Below are positions 23,160-35,643 of a DNA stretch of 64,000 nucleotides, in pieces. The translations under genes and the position numbers were made by a program. Origin of the DNA: Begonia masoniana (Eukaryota; Streptophyta; Magnoliopsida; Cucurbitales; Begoniaceae); the NCBI GenBank assembly GCA_022432975.1, contig CM039502.1, forward strand, positions 5,880,375-5,944,374, read 5' to 3'. The number at the start of each line of letters is the position of its first letter. Within the stretch, counting starts at the first letter, position 1. Below the pieces are notes generated by a model. It saw nothing but the letters and a program-made list of their open reading frames with translations. It was not told the DNA's origin and ran no database searches.

Positions 23160-25232
23160 TGTAGCGTTCTAAAATTATCCGCAAATTAAGGAAATCAAAT
23201 TATTTTTTAATTCTCAAATTAAGGAAACAAATCAAACCCTAAATTGCATTCAATAAGAAAATTCCAAATTTCATAATAAAATCGTTACCCAATTCAGCCC
23301 TAATCCTAAGTCAACATTCTATGAATATAAGGAAATTATATCGGAAGAAAATATTTTTTAAAACTCGCCTACTAATTTGATCAAATTGGTGATCAGATTC
23401 GTATCATTCATCTAAAGAAGGAATTGAAATTGTTTCCTACAATTTAAGTTCACTCTGTGATGAATAAAAATCACAAAACAGATCACTCCTCCCGATTTCT
23501 GAAGAATAGAGAAATCGAGAAAGTCCTTACCTCGCCAGAGAACACCCCTATCGTGCAGAATCGCCGTACGCAACCTCCGACCACCGCGAACCACACAGAC
23601 TTGGCCGAAATCCTCTGAGGAAGCTACTGCCCTGCTCTGAACGCCGAACATTCCTCCGGCGATAGTCTCTCCCTCGGCCAAGCGATTTCTCCGACAGAAA
23701 TCCTTCTCTCGGCTGAGCTTTGTTTTCCTGTTGCGAACCACGATCGAGCGCGCGGGTCTCCCCTAAAGGCGTAAGGCTCCGTCTCTCGTTTTGTCTCTCG
23801 TTCTCGCTCTATCTCTGTCTATCACTCTTTCGCACTCTCTCTCTCTCTCTCTCTCAGACACTCGCACGAAGAAGAAGGCATAGGAGAAACGGTTTCTTTT
23901 GTTCATAATTCAGAACCGAACCAAACATCAAGACTGAACCAGACCAGCAAGCCAAACCAGCCCAATTGGCTGAACCGGCCCAAACTCAAAATTATTCAAT
24001 TGAATATTTTGGATTGTTAAGGACGCCCAAGCCAATCCGAAAATCCAACGCTTGAATTTATTGGTAAAGAATTTCTACCCTAATTGTTTTTAAAAATGAT
24101 TATTTTGGGGATAAATGAAGAGATTTAAATATTTTTAATTTTTAGGCAAAGAAGATTTATTCAACGCTCGGAAAAAATAATTAAAAATTCTATTCCTTAA
24201 TCGCTCAGAATCCAGGTAAGTGAAAATATCACGTTTTTAAATGTTTTGGTTATGGCCTTACATCACAAAATCTATATATTTTTATTACAGCTTTATTTTA
24301 TATTTATGATATTTGAGCTTTAGATATTACTATAAAATTGTTAAAAGATAAAATTTGATAGGACATTTGCATGTGTATGAAAACGATAGAATTGACGAAA
24401 AGTATGTGAGATTTGGCCGACGGTTGGAACAAGTTCTAACTAGAGGTGATGACTGGAACAAGTTCCAATTAGATGTGATATTTAACCGACAGTTGGAATA
24501 AGTTCTAACTAGAGATGATGGTTGGAACAAGTTCTAACTAGATGTGATATTTGGCCGAAGGTTGAACAAGTTCTAACTAGAGGCGATGTTTGACCGAAAG
24601 TTGGAACAAATTCTAACTAGAGGTGAGGTTTGACCAAAGGTTGGAACAAGTTCTAACCAGAATGTAATTGATAAGGCAGGATTCGGAAAAAAGTAAATGT
24701 TGACACTTGCACATATTTTCGCTTACCGAGTTTTTCTCATAGTTTTAATTTTGTGATGTAGGTGAGTTTTTATCTGAGGAAGAACTAGCTGTGCTCGAGA
24801 ATCCTCTAGAGGCAGGCGAGCATACAGAGGAGGATGTTGTCGTCGGATTTGAATAAAATTTAAAGTTATGTTTTTATATAGATTTAAAAAGATATTTTAT
24901 AATTAGTTGCATTTAAATTTATTTTGTTTTAAGTTGGAATAATTTATTACATTAACTGTTGGATTTTTCATTAAGTACGCTATTGTTTTTAAAAGATTTT
25001 ATGAATGGAGTTTTATTTAATATTTTCTTAGCATTTAATGTTCTAAATATTTATTGATATTAATTTCAAGGTTTTCGCTTATTAAATGATTTTTGTATTT
25101 TCAATAATTTTGAATTAAGAAAATTAGGGTTTTATAACGATCCAATTTAACCTAATTTGTAAATCAATTTGGAAAAAATTTTAGAGTTTTCAAATTGGGG
25201 AAAAATTCAAATTAAATTTTAGGGTCGTTACA
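23160..25232 (-). mobile_element. probable solo LTR of a Ty3/gypsy element
   Basis: On the minus strand it begins TGTAACGACCCTAAAATTT, a form typical of plant gypsy LTR starts, and ends CGCTACA (TG...CA). Flanks CTAAG (23155-23159) and CTGAG (25233-25237) match at four of five bases, fitting a decayed target duplication. No internal region or second LTR is present. It includes a CT microsatellite near 23835 and a tandem array at 24415-24665. Confidence 0.5.
24415..24665. repeat. tandem array of GTTGGAACAAGTTCTAACTAG units
   Basis: Six to seven imperfect copies of a 35-60 bp unit containing TTGGAACAAGTTCTAACTAG and TTTGRCCGAAGG. It lies within the presumed solo LTR. Confidence 0.85.
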
Positions 25233-25237
25233 CTGAG

Positions 25238-26119
25238 TCATTCTTAAGAACTGCCTTGGGCATTAAATGAACAAAACTTGAAAATATTTTTTCAAACATA
25301 GAGCTCCTTACTCTAAAGTAACCGCGCCACCATCATCGAGTCACATCCTATTGGTTGAGTGTGTCTTTAGGTCCATCTTTTGTGACGGTACGTAGATTCC
25401 TTTCATGCTATACCTCTCTTTTTGGAATCTTTAGCAAGGGCATAGAAACTCTCAAAGAAGCAAGTTGAAGAGTTTCATCGCCAAGGTAGCTGAAAGAGTC
25501 AATAGGTGCAGTTGTAGCATCTATTTGGACTGGCTTGCACTATGATTTGCATATTTTTTCAAACCCTAGGTTTGTACTCATGATTTTTGGAGAACATTCC
25601 TATCATATCGTGAGCTAGAAGTTGTCGAAACTTCAACCCCAATTTCGAAAGATTGGTAGAGTTGTGATTGTTGGAAGTGCACCTAGTCCTTGGCCAAACT
25701 TCCATTGGCCGAGACATCATAGGACTTTCCCCTCCCATCTGCAAGCACATTAAGTTAATTTTTTTTTTAGGCTGATTCATTATACTCGGCTTGATAAATT
25801 TACTTAGCCTCGACTCATTAAACTTGATAGGGTTAGTGAGCTAGACTTTTCTAGACTCGGCACAATTCGACAAGTTCATTTGTCACCTCTAGGTGTGGGA
25901 TGAGTTTGTGTTGAGATAGGGACATGGCACAAAGTTTTAAATAAATTGAAATCGTTTCAAATGCTAAGGATTGGACGATTAACTCTCTTTCACTTGAAAA
26001 CATCTTAAAATATCAATTGAGGGTAAAACGTTACTTCGCGTTGGCTCTTTGGTCACCCATTAGGTCATGACAAAAGATGCGATCACACATGGAATTTTAT
26101 ATACTTCTCATTTATTTAT
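25238..26119. other. intergenic DNA, no recognised gene
   Basis: No coding motif. The segment 25790-25893 is rich in CTCGGC/GCCTCG words and ends GTTCATTTGTCACCTCTA, similar to the reverse complement of the hAT-like start at 6127, so it may be another hAT-type end. Confidence 0.4.
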
Positions 26120-26590
26120 TTAAACAAGTTGCTCTCGGATTTTTTTGGCTTTTCGGATCTCGTTGCCGATTTGCTGGGCTATTCTCAACTCGGCCATCTC
26201 AATTGATGTGGAACGACGGAAAGTGGAGCGAAATGCTTTGAAGGATCTTGGACGAAAACTGAAACGCTTCCCCGTCGATTGTTCAGGCTTTTCAATCAGC
26301 CCTAATTTCATTCCGACGACTCGTGAAATGGCATATAGCAAGGCGAAAGCAGCAAATCCGCCGGTTATCATGAATAATCCAGCGAATGAAATTGGACCCA
26401 GTGAGGCACTGTGCGCGGCTTTGAACGAGGCGGAGCAGTTGAACGACGACAGCAAAGCGGAGTCCAGTTGCGGCAATTCTCGAACTTCCATTAAACTTAA
26501 AATGGCGTCCGAAACATTAAGAGTCAGGACGAGTTTTTCTGGAAGGCCTGGAAGAGAGGGAGACGAATTGTAGAATTTGATAAGAGTCAC
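26120..26590 (-). pseudogene. C-terminal fragment of a probable glutamate-receptor-like channel
   Basis: The minus-strand frame contains NVSDAILSLMEVREL, then a cysteine in SSFNCSAS, a hydrophobic segment FAGLFMITGGFAAFALLYAI and a basic tail ending at a stop at 26120. Plant GLR channels show the same order at their end: a VSxAILxLxE helix of ligand-binding lobe S2, a disulfide cysteine, the last membrane segment M4 (often F.GLF) and a cytosolic tail. An acceptor-like CTCTTCCAG lies near 26545, but the reading frame just after it seems to shift by one base. The upstream exons should lie above 26600, where the sequence changes to the error-rich repeat copy. Family assignment is by motif only. 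Confidence 0.45.
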
Positions 26591-26680
26591 AGCAGGGACT
26601 TAAAGGTTCTCAGATTTACAAAGTGACTACGAAACTAGAGCATCCAATGGGGATGAACCCGCGATACGGTGTGCCTAAGA

Positions 26681-29600
26681 AAGAATGTCGAACTCAATCT
26701 TGCTTGGCTAGAGATGTTAAAACGAGGCGGTTGAGCGAGATTGTCGGAAAGATCCCGGCTCACGAGGCGCCTAACGAGCGAGTCGAACGAGGTTGATCCC
26801 AAAAAATTTCTAACGCAAGTAGGCTTGCGAGCCAAAGCGGAGCGACCCAAATGGGGGAAAGACTAACAAGCGAGTTAACGAGACAATCATACATAAATAA
26901 CGTAAAAGAGTAGTATGTTAAAATTGTGCCATTTGATTAATATGAGACACACTCCTCTAATGTATATGTAGGAAGAATGTTAAGCCATATTTTAAAATTT
27001 GGTTTTTATTTTATTAGAAGATCTCTAAATTAATCTATTTAACGAGATTGTACAAAATTGGAGGACAAGATGATTAAATGAGCTAATAAAATTCCTGAAC
27101 ATTCATTTGTAGCATCATAAAATGGTTTTAAAAATAAGAAATATATTAGCTAAATCACAAACTAGATTAATCAAAATTAATAATTGTGTTTTCTCATTAA
27201 TTAAAACAACATAACGTATTAATATTAAAAAGTCAAATTCCACTATTATATACATCGATTTTAATTTTTTTTATTTAAGTGTGGACAGTTTTACACAAAT
27301 CCTATATTTTGTTGTTCTTGACTAGATCCAATGATATAAAAAATTACGGATATTTGGTAATTAATTTATATATGAGGCGAAATATATGTAGTATCATCTT
27401 TAACATTAAGTTCAAAATATAACAACAATTCATATGAATAAGAGCAATCGTTTAAAAAAAGGATCTAATTGGAATAATTTGTAAAATGAGAACTAACAAT
27501 GATTTATAAATACATAACTATAATTTTTTAGAATTGGTGTTTTATATTAGTATTTTTTAAAATAAGGTGCGCATGCAATAACAATAAATAGTTATTTTGA
27601 AATCAGGTTCCAAGAACTATCATTAGGCCAATATATTGTCGTAAAATAAACCAATAGGCGTGCGAGAAATAAAGCATTGTTAGATAATTGTGTGGTAAAG
27701 AATAAACCTGTAATTTGATTTAGATATAAAGGACACAAAACAGTAAACGGTCCAATTATACTATATGTTTGCAAAAGGTACAAATATAGGTTCGTTATAA
27801 ATGGTATCAGAGCCTGTACCCCACCAGAAATGTGGAAAAAGGAAGACGTTGGGCCCCGAGGGGAGGAGGGAGGGGTGATTGTGATGACCCGAATGTGTAC
27901 GTATGAATACGACCTGCGAGGCAACCTCGGATTGTTAAGCAAACCGGGCCCTAAGAAGAGGTATATTAAATCCCGGACTGAATATAGGCAAATCAGGGTC
28001 ATGGGTCATAAAAAAAAGGGTTGTTACAAGTCCACAATCGCTTTAAGAGGTATAGGGAAATGAAAACACATGTAGTAGAAATCCTCCCAAGATAGTAAGA
28101 TTGTGTTTTAGAGCACAATTAACAACGGATTCCATTAAGAATTCCGAAATTAAAAATGCTCCGACGAGAGCAGTACCATGTTGGGTGACCGACTGAAAAG
28201 TCCTCCCAAACAAATCCGGAGGGTTGTATGAGAAACCAAAGCAGACAATATTACTCGGATGAAGGGAGTTCGTTATACATTGAATCAACATAGTCCCTTT
28301 TAGGAATCACTATATTTCCCAATTTCATAAATAAATTTACATTAAGTACAAAAATAATAAGGATCAAAGTCGTCGTAGGTCATACTTAACAGTCCAATTT
28401 TATTATAATATATCAAATACCATATAAAAGGGATATTAATGAGATATTTCATCGATAGACTACGACGAAAGATAAACGGATTCAACTATTGGATGGATTC
28501 AAACTGGTTGACCTCAGCATAAAAATAATGAATCTAGTTGAAGACAGAAAGAAAATAAGTAAATATCTAAGACCAGAAGCCCTAGCTTGAGAGCTTTTCA
28601 CTTATTTTATCTTTGGACGTCAGGCGTCAAGAAGTTTGCTCCCACGATCCAACCCCCCCCCCACCCCTTTATTTTTCTCACAATTTTGTTGAAAAAAAAA
28701 AATCAAATGAGGAAAGCGAAAAAAGAAAACGAGAAAATAATGATATCGAAATTTATGTGGAAACCTTAGAAGGAAAAAAAACATGGGCAGGGAGAGAAAT
28801 CCTAATAACAAATCGGTCATGAGTTTTGCGACTCAAACCTCAATATATAGAGAAAACATAAAACCCTAATATTGATATCCAGTTCGACCCGACCTAACTA
28901 GAATTTGGGTCACATCAAATTCTAACACTCTCCACCTTGAACGAATTCCCACATATGAGATCCAACGGGCTACTCGGTCAAAACCAAACGAATCCAGAAA
29001 ATGAATCTGACAATCTCATATTCAAAAAAATTCCGGAGCAAGAAATAAATCTTAATCTTCCTTTCACACATGTCCATGATTGGTCCATTGTAGCAACTAA
29101 TGCTGATCGGGTTACAACCATTTACAACCACGATGAATGACACTTCAAATCTCAAAAAACATCATCCAAATCTTCAAGGAACTTACGATGATCTGAGTCT
29201 CTTGGAGGTTCTTGTCTCTTCATTGTTCGAGAGCGGACAACATGTGAAACCCTTGCAACCTTAGGGTTTTTCCTTTCTTCACTGTTAAGCAAGAGAATGT
29301 GGCTAACCCTTTCACTTAGCGTTTCTTCAATGGATCGTGGCTGGGGAGCTCGTTGATTGGAACCGTATTGCGTGGGTTGGGACCTTATAAACCATAAAGC
29401 TCACGCAATGGGATCGTTTCCCTCAATTAAACAGACCACCATGTGCTCCACAATCGAGGGATCAACCCTAACAATCTTCCCGTAACACATCGGGCCTTGA
29501 GTGGGTTAACCAGCGCGACACACTGATGTGGATCAAATCGCATTGGATTTTTGGAGCAACCAGGATCGAGCTTTGTGAGGCGGCCGTTCGGAGCCCATAA

Positions 29601-32600
29601 CTTTATCGTTGTTTTGCCCCAATTATTTTTATTTCTTTTAATTCCGTTATTTATTTAATTTTCCTAAGACGATAAAATAGTTTCTTTCTTAGGTTGAGGG
29701 AAAGTTTTTGAATGAATGAAAAGTCTGCTCTTTTCCAGTTCTACTCTTTTAGGGTTTGAGATTAATGTCTATCTGATAATCGTGCGCGATATTCAACAGA
29801 TTTAGAAGACAACTGTGGGAATCGTGCGCGGGGGTCAAAAGCTTTGTGAGTTCCTCTAATTTTCTGTTAATTTTCGCCTGGCATCAGTTGGTATCAAGAG
29901 CCAAACGATTCTGCTTCAGGCGGGACCGAAGAAAAGAAAGAAATCAGCGACAACGCGAGTTGAAGAGATTTATGACCACACCAATGAAGCTGCGTTAGAA
30001 GAACGACTTGGACGGAATGCTGATTGAACAACGAGTCGAAGATTGATTATGGGATCATAGCGACCAGGATGGAATGCGTATCGTCAACCGAAATCGGCGA
30101 AAAACAGAGGAGGGGTCGAGAAGCGAGGCTCGAAAGAGGCCGATTTTTCAGATTCCGACGCGAGGAGATTCTTTCCAAGGCTGTCAGAGGAGACAGATAA
30201 CTCCAGTCGAGGAGATAGGAGGCGAGGAATCGAGGAATGCTACTAAAAATTCCTGAATTCCATAGAAGTCTTCAAGTTGAAGCAAATCTTAGCGTTAACG
30301 AATGAGGACGACTTGATTTACGAAACACGAGAAGAAATCTTGGAGTTTAAAGATTTGTGCGACCGATTTACGACAGCGCCGAAGATTTGATCTGAGGGTG
30401 TGGACTTAGAATTTATTAAACGGCGACACAAGCCATGTTTGGTGATGGGTCACGCTCGGCTAACTCCACAACTCACGAAGAAGAGAACCATGGTCGGAAA
30501 AATATTTTTCAGTCGACCGGTGCCATTGGTGGCAAAAGTGCCAGTTTATCATTGACTCCGAAGTTGTGAGAACGGCGTTGCTGAAAGAAGTGACCCAATA
30601 AATTGGGCTTCACACATGAGAAGCACCCGAAGCATCAAGTGTCATTATACAAACTGATGAAAGTCACGGTTTCTCAAACGAGCATTGGTAAGTTTTTCAT
30701 GGACCATTTTACAGGACCAAGTTATGTGTGACGTGGTGGGTATAGATGGTTGTCATTGATTCTTCTACGAACTGGCAATACGAATGTCGCTCGAGCCATG
30801 ATGGAACACCAACGACTACAAGCTTTATGTGTGGAGCGTTCGATGTAGAGATCGTGCAAACTGGAGTTATATTATGTCTTCGGCAACCAAGCGGACCCTC
30901 TATTGATTTGCCTCCCTGACGATGTTGTGTCGACTTCTAACAATTAAGACAAATTTCTTTTCAGCTGGTTGAGAATGATGGATCAATCGCACTTGGATTT
31001 TTGGAGCAACAAGATTGATGAGCTCCGACCGGCAAATAGGCCACTTAAGAACTCGAAGAGATCGTTAGCTCGGGTGACACAAATCGAGGAAAACCGAGGA
31101 GTGGAAAATGTAAAGAAATATCAAAACGTGACTCGAAAATTTAATGAAAATTTTTGGTGAATCTTGTGAAGTGCCGTGAGGGTGTGCTGTGAAAATCGTG
31201 GTCCAGATTCGTTAAGATGATGGATTTATATAATGTTTCCGAGAATCGGGCCGGTGAGTGCTTCATGGAGCTTCCGGCAGAGTTCTTCCAAGGAAGATAA
31301 CTCGATCACGGAATCGGTAAGGCACACCGTCTGTTTTCCGATCTCAAAAGAGTGGAGAAGGAAGGTGGCAAACTCCACTCCACTACTACCAAGCTAGGAA
31401 GAATGGTTCGGCGGCGAAACCCCTCGGTGTTGTCAACCGAGTTACCTTGAAGCTCTTGATCCAACTCTTCTTCATTGAGGAGAAATCCGTGGGTGCTCAT
31501 AAATCAACCAAAAAAGTTCTACAAACACAAAATGCATGAATATATAGACCTCATGTGGGCTTGGGCTGGGCTTGGCTTGGGCTTTGGCTTGGGCATGTCT
31601 CAAACTAATGGGCCAAACCAAGCCACCAATAATCTCTCTTATCTAATCCTAACCTCCATATAATCAACATGCATCTAATCCTAGATGCATCTAATAAAGT
31701 TTAAACAAGGGAAGGCCAAGTTGCCAATAAGTTTGAAATTTCAAAAAAAAAAGCAACAATATTAAAGCTCGGGAAGGACAAATTCCATGTGAGCATTGAA
31801 AGGGCCTTTAGCTTGTCACAGAGAGCGGCCTCGGGGTGGTCAACGTCGCCAGCTTTAATCTCCCACTCAAGTCGTCCCGGGGTCCTCCAAGTCTTCACAC
31901 GAACCATGACCGACAAAAGAGACCAGTGTGTTAGTTAGTAAAATTGTGAACCGGGTCTGGGATCGTGTAATGGGCCTACGGGGCACTCAAAAGATCGAGC
32001 TTTGTGAAGACTGCACTTCGGCGCCCAAAACTTTTATCGTTGTTTTTGCAATTATTTTGATTCTATTTTATTCGTATTTATTTAATTTTCCTAAGACGAA
32101 GAAATAGTTTCTTCTTTAGGGTTGGGGGGACGGTTTTTGAATTGAATGAAAGTTGCCTCTTTCCAGTTTATACATCTTTCTAGGGTGAGATGATACCTTT
32201 AATCTGGTAATCGTGCGCGATTCAACAGATTTGAAGACAACTGTTGGTAATGTGCGCGTTTCAACAGGCTTTTGTGAGTTTGATAATTTCTGCACTTTCC
32301 GCTGAGTCACACAATTCTAAAACACACCATGCTGCTTCCACAACCGATGTGGGATGCAAACACTACAATCTTCTCCTTCACACACGGGCTTGACGGCGGA
32401 TAACCATCGACCCAATTTACTCCTGACTGGGACAAAGATTGTTAGTAACCTGGGCTTCTCCGATCAATAACAAGATTATCAAATATGAACGAACTCATTG
32501 CCTCAAAAAACTAGCTACAAGAATATCTGACAATTCCAAATATTTTAAAGCAAAAAAAAAAAAATATCTCAACCAAAATGAGCTCCCAAAAAACTAGAAC

Positions 32601-32950
32601 CAATTATAAACTTGCCTCAAAATTCAGCTATTTTCCATCATGACGTGTTGCAAAACCGCGTTATCGAGCTTGTGGTTGAGATCAAATTCATGCGGATGTG
32701 CTCACACCCTCTCAAACCCAAAGTTTATCGTGTCGATCTCCAAATGCACGTTATCGCATACAATGCTTTTTGTAACACTATCATTTTCATCTTTCCACTT
32801 CCAAAATATCGGAGTATAGAACGTGACGGAATCCCTCTGCGAAGGAGGCATGTAATCGAAGCGCCACTATCGATCAACCAACTTGTATTTTGGCCAAGCG
32901 AGATTAACGACGTCTCCGTCATAACAATAAAAACATCCTCAGGGACGTGG
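26681..32950. repeat. error-rich third copy of 6100-12420
   Basis: Order and content follow block A (hAT-like start, AT-rich stretch, truncated Cassandra, copia LTR, gypsy protease region, copia protease relic). Single-base insertions and deletions occur every few tens of bases and break all ORFs. It shares block A's structural state: no Cassandra 5' LTR, gypsy insertion present. It ends at an N gap. Individual elements are not listed again. Confidence 0.9.
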
Positions 32951-33050
32951 NNNNNNNNNNNNNNNNNNNNNNNNNNNNNNNNNNNNNNNNNNNNNNNNNN
33001 NNNNNNNNNNNNNNNNNNNNNNNNNNNNNNNNNNNNNNNNNNNNNNNNNN
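32951..33050. other. assembly gap of 100 N
   Basis: Exactly 100 N, a standard placeholder for a scaffold join of unknown size. Confidence 1.
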
Positions 33051-33989
33051 ATGAGAAGAGAGGTAGAGTAGAAGAAAGTAAAACTTATGGCTTTATGGTA
33101 AGATGTTTATGTAATGCGTTCTAGTGTTACGGTATTAAGATGTTTATCTCAGTGTTGATGAACATTGGAGTAGAGAAGTTAGAGTTGAAATTAAGTTGGA
33201 AAAGATATCAAGCTAGCGGGAGACAAAGGTAGGAAAAAATGAAAAGTTGGGAGATGTAGAAAATTAGTGAAGTCATAATGTAGGGCATTATTGAGCGGTG
33301 GGGTGTATAGTTTAGAATGAACCCAACTTAGTGTTGTGGAGAGTTGACCATTTGGAGTGAATGAAACAATCAGTTCGTCCTGCGATGGTTATAGTGAATT
33401 AGAATATGTGAAATGAGTTCGAATGAGGTGCGAGGTAAACAGATGTAAGATGGATAGAAGATCGAAGGAATTGAAAATCTAAAACTAAGTGGGTTCTAGT
33501 GTTATTGCTATGAGATGTTTTTGGAGGTTTTGAGATTGTTGATGGATACGTGTCTGCATTAGAAAGTAATTAGTGACGAGTAAACTTAGTCACGAGATCT
33601 GTCGTAAGAAATTACTAGGGACAAGGATTTAAGTTGAGAGTCTTCAAAGGGGGGGTAGCATAGAGAGTGGTCGTGGTATGACTAGTTGTAGACACAGAAG
33701 ATAAAGCGTGCGGAATAATAATGAACTTAGCTAGAGCAAAGACGAGTCGAGAATTAGTTAGAAGGGTGTGAGGGTCTGGATTAGATTATAGTTGAATGAA
33801 CGCCTTCGGAGTATTGGGTGCAGAATAGGTAAGACAGAATTGTGTATGTAGTAACCGATAGATGAGTAAGGGTATGGAGGTGAGATGGGTACATTGAGGA
33901 CTATCCATGCCACAAAATTTTTGTAAGGAGGGTTAGATTGTAACACCGGGATTTGGTTAAGGGAAAATTGGAAAGAAAGAAAATAAAAT

Positions 33990-33991
<2 letters not shown>
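33051..33991 (+). mobile_element. 3' end fragment of a gypsy-type retrotransposon
   Basis: Purine-rich decayed sequence with no intact ORF, then AAGGAGGGTTAGAT (likely polypurine tract) followed at 33939 by TGTAACACCGGG, a typical plant gypsy LTR start. Only about 50 bp of LTR remain before the T run at 33992. Confidence 0.45.

Positions 33992-34022
<31 letters not shown>
33992..34022. repeat. run of 31 T
   Basis: A homopolymer where the LTR fragment stops and unrelated sequence begins. It could be the poly(A) tail of a minus-strand retroposed copy or an unreliable homopolymer. Confidence 0.9.
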
Positions 34023-34024
<2 letters not shown>

Positions 34025-34554
34025 CACAAAAGCTCTTTTTGGTCTTTTACAACCTACTCTTTATTAGCCGTACACATTCGATCTTATCCTCGTTCCTACT
34101 TTAGACTGTTCCTTTTCGAACGTGATGAAAATCCATCAATTTCAGCTTCACCATTCATAAATCCACTCAGATTTTATGCTATATTTTTCCTACAAATCTA
34201 GATTAGAGTGATCAAGCTATTGAAAACATCCAGATTTCTAATCTAGAGCCTCAGTTTTTTGAAGTCAGACTTCTGCAGCCGTACACTGCTGCAGACAGTG
34301 ACAAGCAAATAGAAGCTTTAGCCAGGACCATCCCTATTATACAGCCATTTCAATGAGACGCAGAATCCATGTTCAACTGTAATTACTGCAACTGACTATA
34401 CAACTGTCAGCCACAGAAAATTCTAAACTATCATAAGAAACATAGTGGATATATGGCAGTTTACAACAACAAGACATCTTACTTTAGCAAGTAAAAGTAA
34501 TCTTTTTCAAGTGTCAGTGGCCACATAAACGAAACCGTGCTGAAAAACCTACCC
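34023..34554 (+). other. D14 upstream region
   Basis: No ORF with motifs. Likely promoter of the D14 gene, but no specific operator can be named. Confidence 0.4.
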
Positions 34555-34562
34555 TATAAATA
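34555..34562 (+). promoter_or_regulatory. candidate TATA box of D14
   Basis: TATAAATA preceded by CCC, about 190 bp before the D14 start codon. Usual spacing would put transcription start near 34590 and give a leader of about 160 bp. Confidence 0.5.
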
Positions 34563-34751
34563 TGCCATTACCCAAAGAGCACAAGAATAGAATCAAGCCA
34601 AACCAAACTGTTTTTCCGACTCAAATATCTGTGTTAGCAGATTCCAATCGCCAAACCATTTCACCCTCAAAAAGAAACTTGGATTCATACCAGAAGAAGA
34701 AACCCATTACTCTCTGTACTAAGCCAAACCCATTAATTTACAGGTAAAGAA

Positions 34752-35643
34752 ATGGTCAAACACCTTATCTTAGAAGCCCTCAATGTGCGAGTGCTTGGCA
34801 GTGGAGACAAGTATCTGGTGCTGGCGCATGGATTTGGCACTGATCAGTCAGCTTGGCAGCGAATTCACCCCTCTTTCTCCCCTTACTACCGCGTCATTCT
34901 CTACGACCTCGTCTGCGCCGGCAGCGTCAATCCCGATTATTTTGATTTCCGGCGATACACCACCCTCGATCCATACGTCGATGATTTGCTCGCAATTCTC
35001 GACACTCTCAGAGTCGATCGCTGCACATACGTTGGCCACTCTGTCTCCGCCATGATCGGAATACTCGCCGCTATTCGCCGCCCGGAGCTCTTCTCAAAGC
35101 TCATCCTCGTCGGTGCTTCACCGAGGTAACTTAGGGTAACAAAAGTCAAAAATGGATTGCCTGTTGCAATTGCTCTATTTAACGGCTATGATTTGGAGAT
35201 TTTATTTGTACAGATTCTTAAACGATAGAGACTACCATGGAGGGTTCGAGCACGGCGAAATTGAGAAAGTGTTTACTGCAATGGAGGCCAATTACGAAGC
35301 GTGGGTAAATGGGTTCGCGCCATTAGCGGTCGGGGCGGATGTTCCGGCTGCTGTTCAGGAATTCAGCCGGACTCTTTTCAACATGCGACCGGATATCACA
35401 CTCTTTGTTTCAAGAGTGGTATTCAACAGCGATCTGAGGGGAGTACTCGGCTTAGTTAAAACTCCATGTTGCATAATCCAGACAGCCAAGGACGTGTCGG
35501 TGCCCATGTCAGTAGTCAAGTATTTACGGGACCATTTGGGTGGTCGGCCCACTGTCGAGATACTCGATACGGAGGGCCACTTGCCCCATCTTAGCGCGCC
35601 GCAACTTCTCATTAGGAAACTCCGGCGAGCTTTGTCCGGTTGA
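34752..35643 (+). CDS. D14: strigolactone receptor D14, alpha/beta hydrolase
   Basis: Exon 1 34752-35125 and exon 2 35214-35643, with an 88-bp intron (CCGAG|GTAAC ... GTACAG|ATTC, phase 2), give 267 residues, the length of Arabidopsis D14. The catalytic triad is in place: S97 in GHSVS, D218 in AKDVS, H247 in EGHLP. Other D14-typical stretches are [57 protein letters not shown] and [12 protein letters not shown], the last two in and around the lid. The single intron after SPR is the position expected for D14 genes. The protein binds and hydrolyses strigolactone, then recruits the F-box protein MAX2/D3 to degrade D53/SMXL repressors and so restrain shoot branching. I choose D14 over the paralogues KAI2 or DLK2 by these signature segments. 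No break is seen. Confidence 0.95.

Noticed and set aside
23412..23741. 109-codon minus-strand ORF as a host gene
   Set aside because: It lies within the probable solo LTR, and no recognised domain was seen.
24415..24665. Centromeric or satellite array
   Set aside because: Only six to seven imperfect units, confined to one probable LTR.
29920..30920. Third copy of the gypsy protease ORF as a separate pseudogene
   Set aside because: It lies in the error-rich copy, and its breaks look like sequencing errors rather than mutations.
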